DNA from: Hippophae tibetana | Lineage: Eukaryota; Streptophyta; Magnoliopsida; Rosales; Elaeagnaceae | Assembly: GCA_037013495.1 (NCBI GenBank) | Contig: CM072802.1 | Coordinates: forward strand, 44,430,501-44,494,500 | DNA length: 64,000 nucleotides | Reading direction: 5' to 3' | The notes under the pieces: model-generated | What the model saw: only the letters and a program-made list of their open reading frames with translations | Databases searched by the model: none | What the model was told of the DNA's origin: nothing | In this document: positions 35,972-47,499 of the stretch, in pieces | Layout of the letters: every line of letters starts with the position of its first letter | How positions within the stretch are numbered: position 1 is the first letter of the stretch | Made by a program: the position numbers and the translations under genes

Positions 35972-35989
35972 TCCCCGACAACAGTGCCA
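35972..35989 (-). other. Primer-binding site of the Athila element
   Basis: The minus strand reads TGGCACTGTTGTCGGGGA, a slightly worn match to the Asp-tRNA-type primer site typical of Athila. It lies six bases inside the 5' LTR end at 35996 and defines the orientation. Confidence 0.85.
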
Positions 35990-35995
35990 AAAACT

Positions 35996-38095
35996 TGTTG
36001 TCTCTTTAAGAGAACATAAAAGCGTGCAACTATACACGACCACAAGTAATAAAATGATAAGTAAAATATCATTCTCATAGAGATTTGTTACTAGTGTTCA
36101 TTAATTACTAAAATTATTTGAACCTGATTCTATCCAAACAATCAATAGTTTGATTCAATTTGACTAACTAATTTTTATAACAGTTTATAATAAAATTCTA
36201 GGATTGAAGTTTCACCAAGTTAATCCACGAATCATATTATTTTCTAACTAACTTTTATAACAGTTTATAAGAAAATTCTAGGATTGCAATTTCACCAAAT
36301 TAATCCACTTGAATCATATTATTTTTTCTTGATTTATGTTCTCGTATTTTAAGTTTTTAACCAAGAACTCCCAATTTATCCATATATCTCTTCCGAGCTC
36401 CATATAGGCACATCTCTCTAAAATAATTTACTATATTCCTACGAGAATTAAATTCACCCAGATTTATTAAGTTCTAAGTTCTCAAATAGTCACACGTACA
36501 ATTAAGGTATATTCCTATCCCTTATATATATGTTATTTTATCACTAGCAATATACAAAAATGCATTTTTCAAGATTATTTAAGTGTCATCAATCAATTAA
36601 TTAATATTCCAATAATTAAAAGCATTAAGCACAGATAAAATAAACAACTTAAAACTGTTCCATAAATCATTCAAAAATAATTAATTCAAGTTTCATAATT
36701 TAAGCTACACTACAACCCTAAAACAAATAAATTAGTTAATAGCATAAATTAAAATTAATATACAACAATAATCAGACATTTCAGAGAAATAAAATTTAAA
36801 AGAAAAAGATTAGGAGAAACTCTTTCACGATTCCTCAATGAAAAATAAAATTTCCTCCCTTTTCTTCTTTCTCTCTATTTCCTAACAAAATAACAACATA
36901 AACAATTAAAGAAAAGTTTCTATGTGTTGTAGAGAACACGCAGAGAAGAAGCTAAAAAAATTGAAGTGAATTAGAAAAAATGAAAAAACTAAAAACTAGT
37001 CCACATCTTTCCTCGCGTCTAAAATATATCATCCCAAACAATTAACTTTTTTTCAAAATGCATGTAGTGAGGGACAGAAATACATGGAAAATAATACAAA
37101 GCAAACACGCTTGGAGATAACAAATAATCAGCAGGAAGAGTACGTTGTTTCCTGTGTTTTGATTCACAACATGCATGTCACATGTCGCCATATGATTGCC
37201 TAAAAGATTAAGGAAACATGTGACCGTTTCATATTCAGTGGAACAGGAGGGTGCACGAATTTTACATGGAAAGCGTGGCACGGGAATTTTATTTTGCAGC
37301 AGACACGTGGGTGACATAGAACGAGCTAGAAAGTGGGCATCATTTCTGTGTTTTCATTTTACCAAATGCATGCCACGTGTCATCATCGGATTTTTTGGAA
37401 GATTAATCTAGACACGTGGCCGCTTCTTATTCGGTGAAATGGGAGGATACACACAATTTACATGGAACGCGTCTCAGGAGAATGGTTCTTGTGAAGACAC
37501 GTGGGTCCCACCCTATACGCCAGCCTACAGGGTAGGTAGGCCCCACTTAACACTCCATGCAGTGTGTAATCCAAAAAACCGGGTCCAATCGCCTGTGTCA
37601 TGTCTGTCTTACAGGTGCCTTATCCTCACCATTGATTGCCTGATCGGACGGTGCGTGTTGTGCGTTGATAATGGCACACGTGGTCCTCTTCCTGCATAGG
37701 AAAAACATTTTTTCTTTAATTGCATTTTAGCCCTCCAATTTAATTCAAAATAACTTTTAAACTTTTGTTAATTACAATCAAGCCCTTTTCTAATTCAAAT
37801 TATATTTTAAACTTTTTATATTTTCAATTAAGCACTCTTTTAATTCAAATTATATTTTAGACTTTTGTTAATTGCAATTAAGCCCTCTTTTAATTTAAAT
37901 TATATTTTTAGACTTTTATTATTTGCAATTAAGTCCTTTTCCAATACAAATTCTTTAATTTTCTTTAAAAAAATATATCCTTTAAAACTAACAGTAAATA
38001 TTTATTTAATAAATTAAAATTAAATAAAAACATTAAGAACATAGTAATTATAATTAATAAAATGGACAAAATAACTCTAAAATATAGAGTTATGA
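35996..38095 (-). repeat. 5' LTR of the Athila element
   Basis: Counterpart of 22712-24728, slightly longer because it has extra tandem AATTGCAATTAAGCCCT-type units (37730-37930). It also carries five CACGTG motifs (37304, 37374, 37413, 37498, 37677). Its outermost bases (TTATGA) differ from the other LTR (TTATTACA), so the terminus has mutated. Confidence 0.9.
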
Positions 38096-38100
38096 GGGGT

Positions 38101-38310
38101 TTAGAGTTTATTGTTTATGATTTATGATTTAAGATTTAGAGTTTATGGTTTAAGGTTTATGATTTAGAGTTTAAGGTTTAATGACTAATAAATTTGTATT
38201 TTTGATAAGTTAATGTTTTTCTTCTTATTTAAAATGTGCATTTTAATTATCGACCCTTTATTTTTGTTCATTTTGCTCTTCAATGTAAATAATACCTATA
38301 TTAGTCCCAA
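38101..38310. repeat. TTTAGGG-like degenerate repeat block (right of Athila element)
   Basis: GGTTTAGAGTTTA-type units run from 38097 to about 38190, followed by sequence related to 22530-22640. A third copy lies inverted at 41560-41710. From 38310 to 38960 I see only AT-rich DNA. Confidence 0.55.
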
Positions 38311-38986
38311 ACACCCTTCTTTAACTCTCTAAAATTCAAAGGTGTTTTAATATCATTCAAAAGAAAAAATGTTTAACCTATATAGCATGTTATTAATAAA
38401 ATGTTCAAAAACAAAAAGAGGTAAAGAATTAAGACATGATCCTCTTCATCAATTTTAATACAATATTTCTCAAATGACAAATAATTTTATTAAATTAATC
38501 AAGATGATCATGCAGAGAAGTGCCTTCTAACATTTTGAATGTGTACATGCGCTATTTCAAATAATAATAATTGGTCAATGACTTGTGCATATACAAACTC
38601 TACAATTTAAGCCATAAACTAACAGTGGAGTTCTTACCACCAACCTCGTACAGAACTTCATCAATTGAGGAAAATTAAATTGAACTGAGACAATTTTTCA
38701 ATAATTTACCATTGCCTTAAAGTGCCTTAATAAGTCATTATTTACCTAATAAAGCCTGCATCTTCAAATTTCAAAGACTAAAATCATTTATGTCTTTAAA
38801 TTTCTTAATTTCATACTTTACCACCACAATGAAAAACTCTAATTAAATCAACATAAGCACAATCTTAAAATTTGAAAATAAATCAAATAACCAAAGGCTC
38901 AACAAAAAAAATTCAAAAGAGCGAACTTGATTAGTCTTAAAAAAATAAGGATGAACTTAAAATTCTGATACCAGTTTATTATAAAT

Positions 38987-39585
38987 TGGTGAATGTAGAA
39001 ACAAGAGCCAGGAATCAATTTGGATTGCAAAAATAAATAATAATAGGTTAAAGTAAAATAATAGATAATAAGAAAATAAATATCATATAAAGATTTAAGT
39101 GGTTTAACTTTTCAACTTGAAAAACCTACCTTACTAGCGATAACAAACCGAGAAAGAAAAAAATCAACTACTAATTAAATAGAGAATAAAAACACTAATA
39201 TCCAGAAGAAACCACTCTAAACCAAATCTGAACTACACCCAAATAATTGGTAACACAAAAGCAAGAATCGATAACAAATCTTGCAACAGAAAACTAAGAG
39301 ATCAAATACCAAATAGAATGAGTCACGACCTCGGAAAATATATGGTGAATGGGTATTCAAGAAAGTGGTCGCTTGCTCACGTTGTAGCTTTGATGTTTGA
39401 ACGATGGCCTTTAGTTGGTAATATGCAATATATAGGCTTGCCATATGTCTTATTTGTAATTCAATATGAGAAAGGACTCACAATAAGATAAGAACTTAGT
39501 CACCTACATTACCAAGAAATCCTCATTATCTCAAATCCTAATTTATTTAGGAGTCTTCAATATGTTTTAAGCCAAATGTATACCA
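38987..39585 (-). repeat. Copia LTR in minus orientation with primer site
   Basis: The minus strand starts TGGTATACATTTGGC (39585) and ends TTCACCA (38987), giving TGGT/ACCA ends. A primer-site remnant, TGGTATCAGA, lies just inside at 38964-38973, and a TATA-like CCTATATATTGC at about 39420-39436. The outer ~200 bases match 43733-43925 in inverted orientation. No coding region follows on its inner side, so this is a truncated element. Confidence 0.65.
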
Positions 39586-41560
39586 AGTTCTAAACACTAA
39601 TAAATATTGCTACTAAGAAAATATCAAAGGAGAAAATCTTAAAAAAGGGAGAATTTATGATGATCAGACCTTAGATTCCTTATCTTCTTCTCTAATACAA
39701 GCAGACAGAAAAATAAATAAAATAATCTCCGACAGGAGAAAACTTTATATACAAAAAACCTATACTTTTATAATTAACCGGTATAAAAAGAGGCTAGCTT
39801 AAAAGTGAAAGCCTCGTAATTATAGCCACTTTATTTATTTATTTTGCATAATGATGGGTTGGTGACACCAATATCATTAAATTTGTGTTTTTGACACACT
39901 TTAATTTCTAAATTTGACACACCAATTACTAAAGTGTCCCAAAGAGAAAAAGTGTAAGTATTATTATACTCATGTCTGTGTGTTGGTTTTTCGTGTACAA
40001 AACACAGTGTCTATTTATTTTACTTAATATTATGTCTTCCTTTGTGTAAGATTGATTACTGAGAATCAATAATATACACACTAGCATAATTAGATACACT
40101 CTATATGTGAGAATATTTACACATAACATGGGGTTAGTTTTCATAGTATGTATGCTAGATTGAGTTTGCTGACGTTAGCACTCATTTTTTAGCTAGGTTT
40201 CGGTGTTGGTATTTATAAAAATTATTCAGTAATGTTTTGTATGAAAAAAATTATTCTTGGCACCTCGATAAGGTAGCTTGCCAAGAGCCTCATCACACCT
40301 CTCGACATGGCTATGGTGAGGTGGTTTGTGAGGTGCATAGTAAGGTTGGTTGACTTTTGGTAATTCTTTATAAATAACCCTATAAATTAGTTCAATTAAT
40401 TCGAAAATTCTACTAATACTCTGACAAAATTTTGGATCATTTTGAATTCCATTTTCACTTATTACCTTGATTGTGTTTCGATAATAGTGATCTTTCTGTG
40501 AGCATAAAATAGTGTGGTAGACTATTTTATAATATTTGTGATATTTGTGAGAATTTTGCTATGAGAGCGTACTGAGTTGAGTTATTTGAGTTCTAATATC
40601 ATTAGTTGTGTGCGATAAGAAATTGGTTGTGAGTACCTCTTTGGCTGTGTGCAATAAGTGAATGCTTGATTTTATCAAATCGTTAGTTGTATGCGTTACA
40701 TGGATTGACTATGTGTCCTATGTAAGAGATTTTTGGTGGAAAGTGATTCCACAGTGATTATTAGGTGTTCTTGTTCAAGGATTGTTTGTTGATTGTGCAT
40801 ATAAAACATTATTAATCTTTGGTTTTTTATCACACCACATTGGGTGGTGTTGGCTTTGGTGAAGAGTAGGGTTCCTATGTCAAACAAGCTTATTGCGGAG
40901 GTATCAAGTAAGGGTAGTAATAGGCCGTTCAAATAGAAGTTCTAACTAATAAAGGTATTAGTGGTTTTATTTCTGTCAGAGTTATAATTGTTTTATTACT
41001 TAGTAGATTGTTGTTGAGAGTGGTTTCCTGATATTACCACATAGATAAAGTTTCTATATGAGTCTACCTCGTTACATCACTTGTTGTGCTAGTACAATAT
41101 GAGTTTAAGATGTGTATGTTCCAACATATTAAAACTTAAACTAATTAAAAAGTTTTTATTGTTTATCTACTTTCTATCTATTAAAAAATATCTATGTACT
41201 GAAAGTTATCTACTTATCTGATATTGTGTTTTACAGTTTCTACAACATGTTACATTTAAGTTCTTTATTTTTTGTTCTTACGAGTTAGGGATGAGCTCTT
41301 AAGAAGTTTGTATCTCCTTACCCTAATAATGAACGTGGTAGCAAACTTTTTCAAAAAGCTTAGGTATTTGTTTTGTACATGACGTCCTAAACATTTAAAG
41401 TATTGGTTCTTAAATATATCAGTTGAAAATTTAGAGACCAAATGTTTCAAATACATATATTTAGGGACAATAGGGGTACTTTTTTATTTTTAACCCAAAT
41501 GTAAAGGTATCTACGTAGTCAAAAAATTCACAAATGTATCCAGTGTCAGTATAGGTATCC
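39586..41560. other. Unclassified repeat-like region
   Basis: No coding signal. A segment at about 40480-40525 (AGTGATCTTTCTGTGAGCAT) recurs at 41703-41747, so parts of this region derive from a repeated element. A TATA-like TTTATAAATAACCC lies at about 40365-40380. No LTR boundary can be fixed. Confidence 0.4.
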
Positions 41561-41710
41561 ATATACGTTGAGTTTAGGACTAATATAGGTATTATTTGCA
41601 ATGAATAGAAAAAATGGGTAAAAATAGGGGGCCAATAATTAAAAGGCATATTTGAATAGGCCTTAAACTCTAAATCTTAAATTATAAACTTTAAACCCTA
41701 ATCATAATAG
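41560..41710 (-). repeat. Third, inverted copy of the TTTAGGG-flanked repeat
   Basis: The minus strand matches the block at 38240-38300 (AATAATACCTATATTAGTCC is shared exactly) and is adjoined by TAAACTTTAAACCCTAAT at 41684-41701. Confidence 0.6.
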
Positions 41711-41749
41711 TGATTTTTCTGTGAGCATAAAATAGTGTGGTAGAGGCCA

Positions 41750-42275
41750 CAAAGCCACAAACAATCCATAGTGATCTTGATTTTGATATTAATTTCTTAG
41801 ATAAGAGATCGTCGATCTCTTTTCTTCAAAATTGTTCAAGGTCCTTATTCATTTGAATAGGCCTTGCTTCTGTGGGAATGTCTCTTTCATTGAAGGTTGG
41901 TGCACATGGTAAATCTACCATATGTTTTTTTCTATCCCAGAAAGCACTAGGTAAGTCAGAACAAACTTCCTACTCAAAATATTTTTGGAGTTTGGAGATT
42001 TTATCTTGAATCTCCGGAATTTGAAGTTCTTTCTCAACGGTATAAGATTGAACTCTGGATTTGAGATAGAGAATTTCCTTTTCTCCATGCTTAATAAGAA
42101 CGGAAATCTCCTTTTGATGGATGAAATTTGCTTTGATAAAGTTGAGATTCCTAGACTTTGGTTCTTCAATGAAGGGAAAATTGAAGGTTTTCTCTTCAAT
42201 TTTGAAAGAGATCTTATCATTTTTCACAAGATATGGGATAATGATATTCATGAAAGGAGTTCCTAATATGACCAG
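41750..42275 (-). pseudogene. Endogenous pararetrovirus (Caulimoviridae) fragment: protease end and start of reverse transcriptase
   Basis: Minus-strand coding relic of a plant DNA pararetrovirus polyprotein. It covers the end of the aspartic protease domain, a Lys-rich linker and the beginning of the reverse transcriptase, with the piece at 42251-41970 being the longest open part. The frame has to shift near 41970 and meets a stop at about 41835. It ends abruptly at 41750, before the polymerase active site. The beginning is homologous to the plus-strand fragment at 51690-51890. It is an old, defective host-integrated copy, here inverted against the neighbouring Copia relic. I infer the family from the domain order and local motifs. 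Confidence 0.65.
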
Positions 42276-42279
42276 ATAG

Positions 42280-43640
42280 TTTTATGGCCTCTATATTTAA
42301 ATGCTCACATGAAAGGACAATTTCTTTGTGGTCTCTATGAGCTTCAAGGTAGCACATTTTTCAATGGTGTTTCAATTTCATCCTCCTCATATTTAGTATC
42401 TAATGCTGCTCACTTTTTTTTTATGAATGATGCATGGATGCCTCCCTTGAAAATGCAGTGTTTTCTTGGTAGTCAAAAATTCAAGCACTTTAGGACTGAC
42501 AACGATTTGGTATTTTTGAAGAGTCAATTTGTTGAGTTTCTGTTAAAAAAGTGCCATAGTGAGGCATTATACTATATGTCGTATACTATATCGATATGGG
42601 GTTGCAAAACTTTTTGTTTGACTATTTTGGTAAGGACGTATTGCCTATTCTTTCATGAAGTTTTGGGTGAGTCCTTTTAGATTGAAGCTTATAACTTGTG
42701 TTATTTTGGGAATCAATCTTCATTGATTGCATTTGTCTTGAATACTTCGTATTATAAAGAAAATTATGTTTTGGTAGTTAAAGACAACGGAATCAGTAAG
42801 CATGTGGAGCTTGAGGGTAGATTTACTAGTACAAACTTTTAGTAGACAAATTAGATTATTCTGCTAATTATTTACTAGAGGAATAACTGGAGTAGTCATA
42901 TTGTATAGTCGTTAGTAAAAGGCAATTTTGGAACCCTCGTTGGCTTCATGTTGGTTCATTGGTTAATTTGTTGCTCTTAGTTATGACATTCCATATGCTA
43001 ATGTTATTAGAAATTTTTTATATGCTATGGTTTGTACTTGTTTTAATATTTCACATGCGATTTTTGTTGCCATTTGTTTTATGAGCAACTTTTGCAAGGG
43101 TTCTTTCAAAGCTATGAAATGAAATTTGATTGGTACTATGAATTTTGGCTTGGTTTTTGGTATGAGCTCTAATACTAGCTATGATGTTATTGATTTTATG
43201 GACTCCATTTGTGCTAGTAATTTTATTAGAAGTTTTATAATAAATCTTATATTCACTTTTTATTGTGTTGTCAATTGAAAGATGATTTTGCAATTTATAG
43301 TTGATTTTTCTACTATATAGGTAAGGTATATAGCAGTAGCAAAAACAATGAATAAAGTTGTTTTGTTTGAAAGTTCGGTTTGTAATGTGAGTTTATTGTA
43401 GAATATTTTCATCGTATTTTGTGATAGTCTGAATTTGATACATTTTACCTATAATATATCTCTTGAGAATACCAAACACTTTGGTATCATATATTACTTT
43501 GTTGATGACATTATATTTAATAGTAGTACTATTGTTAAAAAGATAACAACTTAAGAGATTCCAACAATTGTGTTGACCAAGCATGTTTCTATTGATAAGT
43601 TTACACTTTGTCTAGATTTAGTTTATATTTGCAGTAGATG
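42280..43640 (+). pseudogene. Copia pol relic (integrase to RNase H)
   Basis: The plus-strand frame 42309-42680 begins MKGQFLCGLYELQGSTFFNG, the pre-integrase segment, then shows KHFRTDNDLVF, an integrase landmark. At about 42990-43100 it reads DIPYANVIRNFLYAMVCT, followed by worn RNase H sequence. Near 43430-43510 it reads DSLNLIHFTYNISLENTKHF, and at about 43570-43620 TKHVSIDKFTLCLDLVYICS, the usual end of Copia pol. Most of the reverse transcriptase is missing and there are many stops and frame changes. Confidence 0.8.
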
Positions 43641-43732
43641 ATTGCCCTTCGTGACTTTGGGCGATGTACATTTGTTGTTTGGAGAATTTATATTTGAAGA
43701 ATTTTGTTTTGTTTTGAGGCAAGGTGAAGATT

Positions 43733-43925
43733 TATTATATATTTGGCTTAAAACATAACGAAGACTTCTAATTAAATTAGGGTCAAAGATAACGAGAATT
43801 CCTTAATAATGTAGGTGACTAAGTACTTATCTGATTATGTGTGCATATATATATATATATTATACATCACCAACTAAAGGTCGATCATCAAAAGCTACAA
43901 TGTGAGCAAACGACATCTTAATGAG
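43733..43925 (+). repeat. Partial Copia 3' LTR
   Basis: It follows the pol relic and a purine-rich tract (AAGGTGAAGATT, 43721-43732). It starts TATTATATATTTGGC and matches, inverted, the LTR at 39585-39370. Similarity stops at about 43925. Confidence 0.6.
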
Positions 43926-44105
43926 TTAAGAGAGTTAATAACAACTTACATGTAAGTTAATAGTATTTTTGTAATATATATAAAGGATTATATATTGCAG
44001 GCCCCAATCATCAAAAGCTACAATGTGAGCAAACAATATGTTAATGAGTTAAGAGAGTTAATGACAAGTTAAATGTAAGGTAATAGTATTTTTGTAATAT
44101 TTATA
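43884..44105. repeat. ~110-bp tandem duplication
   Basis: Two adjacent copies, about 43885-43982 and 43996-44105, share TCATCAAAAGCTACAATGTG, TTAATGAGTTAAGAGAGTTA and AATAGTATTTTTGTAATAT. Confidence 0.85.
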
Positions 44106-44409
44106 AAAAATAATGATATGAAAGTAATAAAAAAATCGGTGATATCTATATAATATTTATAAAATTTAATAATATAAGATTAATAAAAAAAATTAATAAT
44201 ATTTTTGTAACCTTAAATATACAGTATTATAAAAATCTATTTACTTTAATATATATAATGTGGGTTACAATATAAGCACTTAATTATGATAAAAAAAATA
44301 GTTTAATCTTTTTGATAAATTTTTAACTATTTAGTACTTTTGTTTTGAAAATATGATAATACAAAGATAAATAAAAAATTTATCATTCTATTTGACCGGT
44401 AGCTTTGTG

Positions 44410-44515
44410 GCCTCTATATTCATGAAAAGAGTTCCTAATATGACAGTATAGCTTTGTAACCTCTATATTTAAATGCGCACATGAAAGGACAATTTCTTTG
44501 AGGTTTTTATGTTCA
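44410..44515. repeat. Copy of the pararetrovirus/Copia junction
   Basis: It repeats 42247-42335, including GAGTTCCTAATATGAC (virus-derived side) and CACATGAAAGGACAATTTCT (Copia side), so a chimeric junction was duplicated. The stretch 44520-45290 is AT-rich with no other recognisable content. Confidence 0.7.
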
Positions 44516-45291
44516 TTATATTTTTAAACATGTAAATAACTTTTTTTTTTGTTATACCAAAAAATGGAGAACAAAAATAATACCCTTCAATTTTATAAGC
44601 ACAAAAAATAACACTTCATTCATTTCACCTTATATATTTTCACTGTTAAAAGGTCTAACATATCATTTTATTTTAAATATTACTCAATTAAATACCCTTT
44701 TAAATTAAATTATAACTATTTAGACCAATTCAATATTACATACCTTTCAATTAGAACCTTAAGTTGCTATTTTTATTCTTATAAATTTTAAAGGTATTAT
44801 TTTTTAACTTTCAGGAAAACACATTCATCACCTGAAAGAAAGTCAAGTGAAGCTATATTTGTGGAAGGGATTATGTTATACCATAAAAGTTTATATTTTT
44901 CATATAGCATATAAAATTTGTTGATTTTCGTAACTTTATGTTCAATTTTTAATACGAGACCAACTTCTTCTTTTGGTGCTTACTAGATCATATATATATA
45001 TATAACATTGCAAGTTGTTTTTGGCTGAAAGAGATCAACATAAAAGAGCAACCAAAACAAGCTTCTCTATATTGCAGAACACAGATACTTAACATATATA
45101 TATATATAACAGTCATTTAGATCCTCATATGCTAGTAGTGCACACCAAAGCTAAAATGATATTGTAGTATACTAGAGACACCCCAGTGTAGACAGGAAAC
45201 AAACTAAGCGCAAAGCACAATAAGAAAAGGAACAAAATAAAAACTGATCATAATTGCAAATCATATAAATAGAAGGAAGCAAAGAAAGCAT

Positions 45292-47390
45292 TTAGTAAGA
45301 CCGAGATGTTGAAATCCGATCCTTGATATCACCCACAATTAGCCTACAGTTTTGAAGCTTTTGGATGCTTGCATTGAGCGATGCACGCTTAGAAGAGACC
45401 ATTGAAGATTCTCCCATTATCTTCTCAATCCCACCACCATAAGGTCCCATTGCTTCTCTAACAACTTCCATCTCCAATTCCTTATCCACAAGATTATGAA
45501 CACTAAATTGCAAATGCATAGCCACAGAATCAACCATTCTTCTCAAAACAATTTCCCAATAAGAAACAATTCTCATCCTCAAGTCAAAAGCCTCATCCAA
45601 ATGACCGGTATGTTCCCTAAGGGGTTTCCAGTCAATCTTTCCAAATCCTTTTAGGGATACATTTCTAAGCAGAGAATCGGACGTTCTTACTTCAGAGGTA
45701 AATTCATTACGTTGTGTCATAAGGTTTTCCCATTTTGATACATACTCAGGATTACATGTGTAATCAGTCCTTTTCTCCATCTCAACAAGCTCGAAAACCC
45801 AATTAAGAGATTTTGCTTTCATCTTATCTATAAGATTGTTAGCAGCTCTCTTAGTACATGACTGAAGCTGTTGGTAATGCTCAACATGTTGAATCAGAAC
45901 AGTCATTACCACTTTTCTGATATAATCCCATAAATTTTCAACAAATGAAATTGGAAAAATTGATATTCCTGTTACCTTTTTCTTCAATATGGTAAGAAAG
46001 GCATTGCGGGAAAGGAAATTAGGCAGAGCAATAGCCTTTGCGTCTTCCAGAATTGCAATCTCTTCCATTAAGAAGTTGTGTTTTGGATCACTTTCAGTAG
46101 CTCTGTGAAGTTTATCATAGAATTCATCAAGCTTCTCAACCAACCTAGCAGTACAATGCATGCTAATTTCATCCGGGTATTCATCAAATTCACCTCTCAC
46201 TAAGATTTTTCTCAGAGAATCCTTTACAGCTCCAACGATCCTCATAAAAGTTGCTGTAGCTTCTGCAGTAGAAGATATTTGTCTAGGCAACTTAGTGATT
46301 TGTGCATTATTATAAGTCAGTTTCTCCATAATCTTTTCATCAATCAATGGCAGATTTTTGTCTATACTTTTTGCTTGAATTTGAACCAATTTTTCAGCCA
46401 AAATAGGAATACCCACCATTGATTTATCAATCATGGATAAAAGTGGATGATCTTTAAACAGTCTAGATTCCTCAACACGAGCCTCCTCATAAGTTTCATT
46501 CCCAATACGATTCCTGACACAGATATAACCAAGTCCAATATGAACATCATCTGCCGTTACTTTCTCTAGCAAGCCTTCAGGAGCCTTATCTGCCTTTGTG
46601 ACAACAGCAAGAGTCCTCTCACCTGTTTTGTCAACACTCTGTGACATCCTAATAGACTCACAAGTTGGAAAATCAACAGTAGCAGATAAAACATTAAGAA
46701 TAATGCTCTGTTCTTGGGTAATATACTCCATAATTATATTCCTAATTTGATCGTATATGTTTTCAGGCTGACCATGAACAGGGACTCTAGTGATTCCAGG
46801 AAGATCAACCATTGTTAGATCAGGAACACCCATCTTATTCACTTCCAAAGTTATGGGGTGTGAGAGATTCCTTTCCCATCTCCCGCAATCTCTTTGGTTG
46901 CGAGATCAATAGCTTCTGGAACTTGGTCTTCAGAGGTAGAGACAATTTTTTCATTGTACCTCAAAGAAAGCTGAGGTTCAGGAGAAGAATGGTTCCGAAG
47001 CTTCATAATGAGAGGAACCCTCGTACAAATACCTTGGCCACGAGGAAGACTAATTCCAGCAAGTGATTCGAGAACACTAGACTTTCCGGATGATTGGTCA
47101 CCAACTACAACAATAGTGGGAAGTTGTATTCCTTCTTCTATCACATTTAGGGTTCGGAGTTTGTCGACGGCATCAAGAAGGGGACGAATGTTGGAATCGT
47201 AAGAGGAAGCAATTGGGGCATCATGTGGTTTTGGTATTTTAGGGGAGCTTTCTTCTTCATCCGGGTAAATCACTGTACAAGTACTCATTTCAGTACTACT
47301 ATTCTCTAACAAGGCTGCTTGTTTTTCACAATACATTTCAACAGAAAAACAGAGGAAAGGAAATTTTGGAAAGATGACTGAACAATACAC
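45292..47390 (-). pseudogene. DRP4-type dynamin-related GTPase gene with one-base frameshift
   Basis: Intronless gene on the minus strand for a large GTPase of the plant DRP4 (Mx-like dynamin) group, proteins that assemble on membranes and use GTP. The first part (47390-46851) holds the P-loop GDQSSGKS and GICTRVP. The second (46848-45292, 518 residues) holds DLPGI, TKAD, VRNR, a middle region and a C-terminal assembly (GED-like) segment, ending ISTSRSY. All G motifs look intact. At 46855-46858 a run of four G appears one base short, so the frame meets a stop at 46851-46853 while the next frame continues without other damage. This is either a young pseudogene or a sequencing error in a homopolymer. 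Starts at 47390, 47336 or 47288 are possible; the TATA box supports any of them. The combined length (~700 residues) fits the family. Confidence 0.9.
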
Positions 47391-47444
47391 GGGTCAACAA
47401 GTGATGCTGGTGAGTGAACAAAGATATCGAAACCATGTATCACT

Positions 47445-47452
47445 TATTTATA
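47445..47452 (-). promoter_or_regulatory. TATA box of the DRP4-like gene
   Basis: The minus strand reads TATAAATA about 55 bases before the first ATG (47390). The spacing gives a very short leader for that ATG, so a downstream ATG at 47336 or 47288 may be the real start. Confidence 0.55.
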
Positions 47453-47499
47453 CTTGAAGCTACTGTTCAACCTCAGAAAGCTCCCCCGTGTGTGGATAT

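Larger units (their letters stand above)
22712..38095 (-). mobile_element. Athila-type Ty3/Gypsy LTR retrotransposon, split by a nested element
   Basis: Full-length minus-strand element of 15.4 kb, about 11 kb without the nested insert. LTRs are 35996-38095 (5') and 22712-24728 (3'). The 5-bp target duplication is GGGGT at 22707-22711 and 38096-38100. The primer site at 35972-35989 (minus-strand TGGCACTGTTGTCGGGGA) resembles the Asp-tRNA site usual in Athila elements. A purine-rich tract lies just inside the 3' LTR (about 24729-24738). Order on the minus strand is gag, protease, reverse transcriptase, RNase H and integrase, as expected for Ty3/Gypsy. Many stops and frameshifts mean no intact polyprotein. 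LTR divergence is clearly visible, so the insertion is old. Confidence 0.92.

Noticed and set aside
41985-42266. Plus-strand 93-codon open frame over the pararetrovirus relic
   Set aside because: Antisense shadow; the minus-strand reading matches the 51.6-51.9 kb relic and the virus-family domain order.
9586-46848. Idea that the CACTA-carried dynamin fragment was captured from the DRP4-like gene at 45.3-47.4 kb
   Set aside because: The captured exons read as DRP1 ([12 protein letters not shown]) and keep introns, whereas the resident gene is intronless and reads LSATVDFPTCES; different subfamilies.
47008-47202. Plus-strand frames opposite the dynamin gene (46812-47066, 47008-47202)
   Set aside because: Shadows of the minus-strand GTPase coding sequence.
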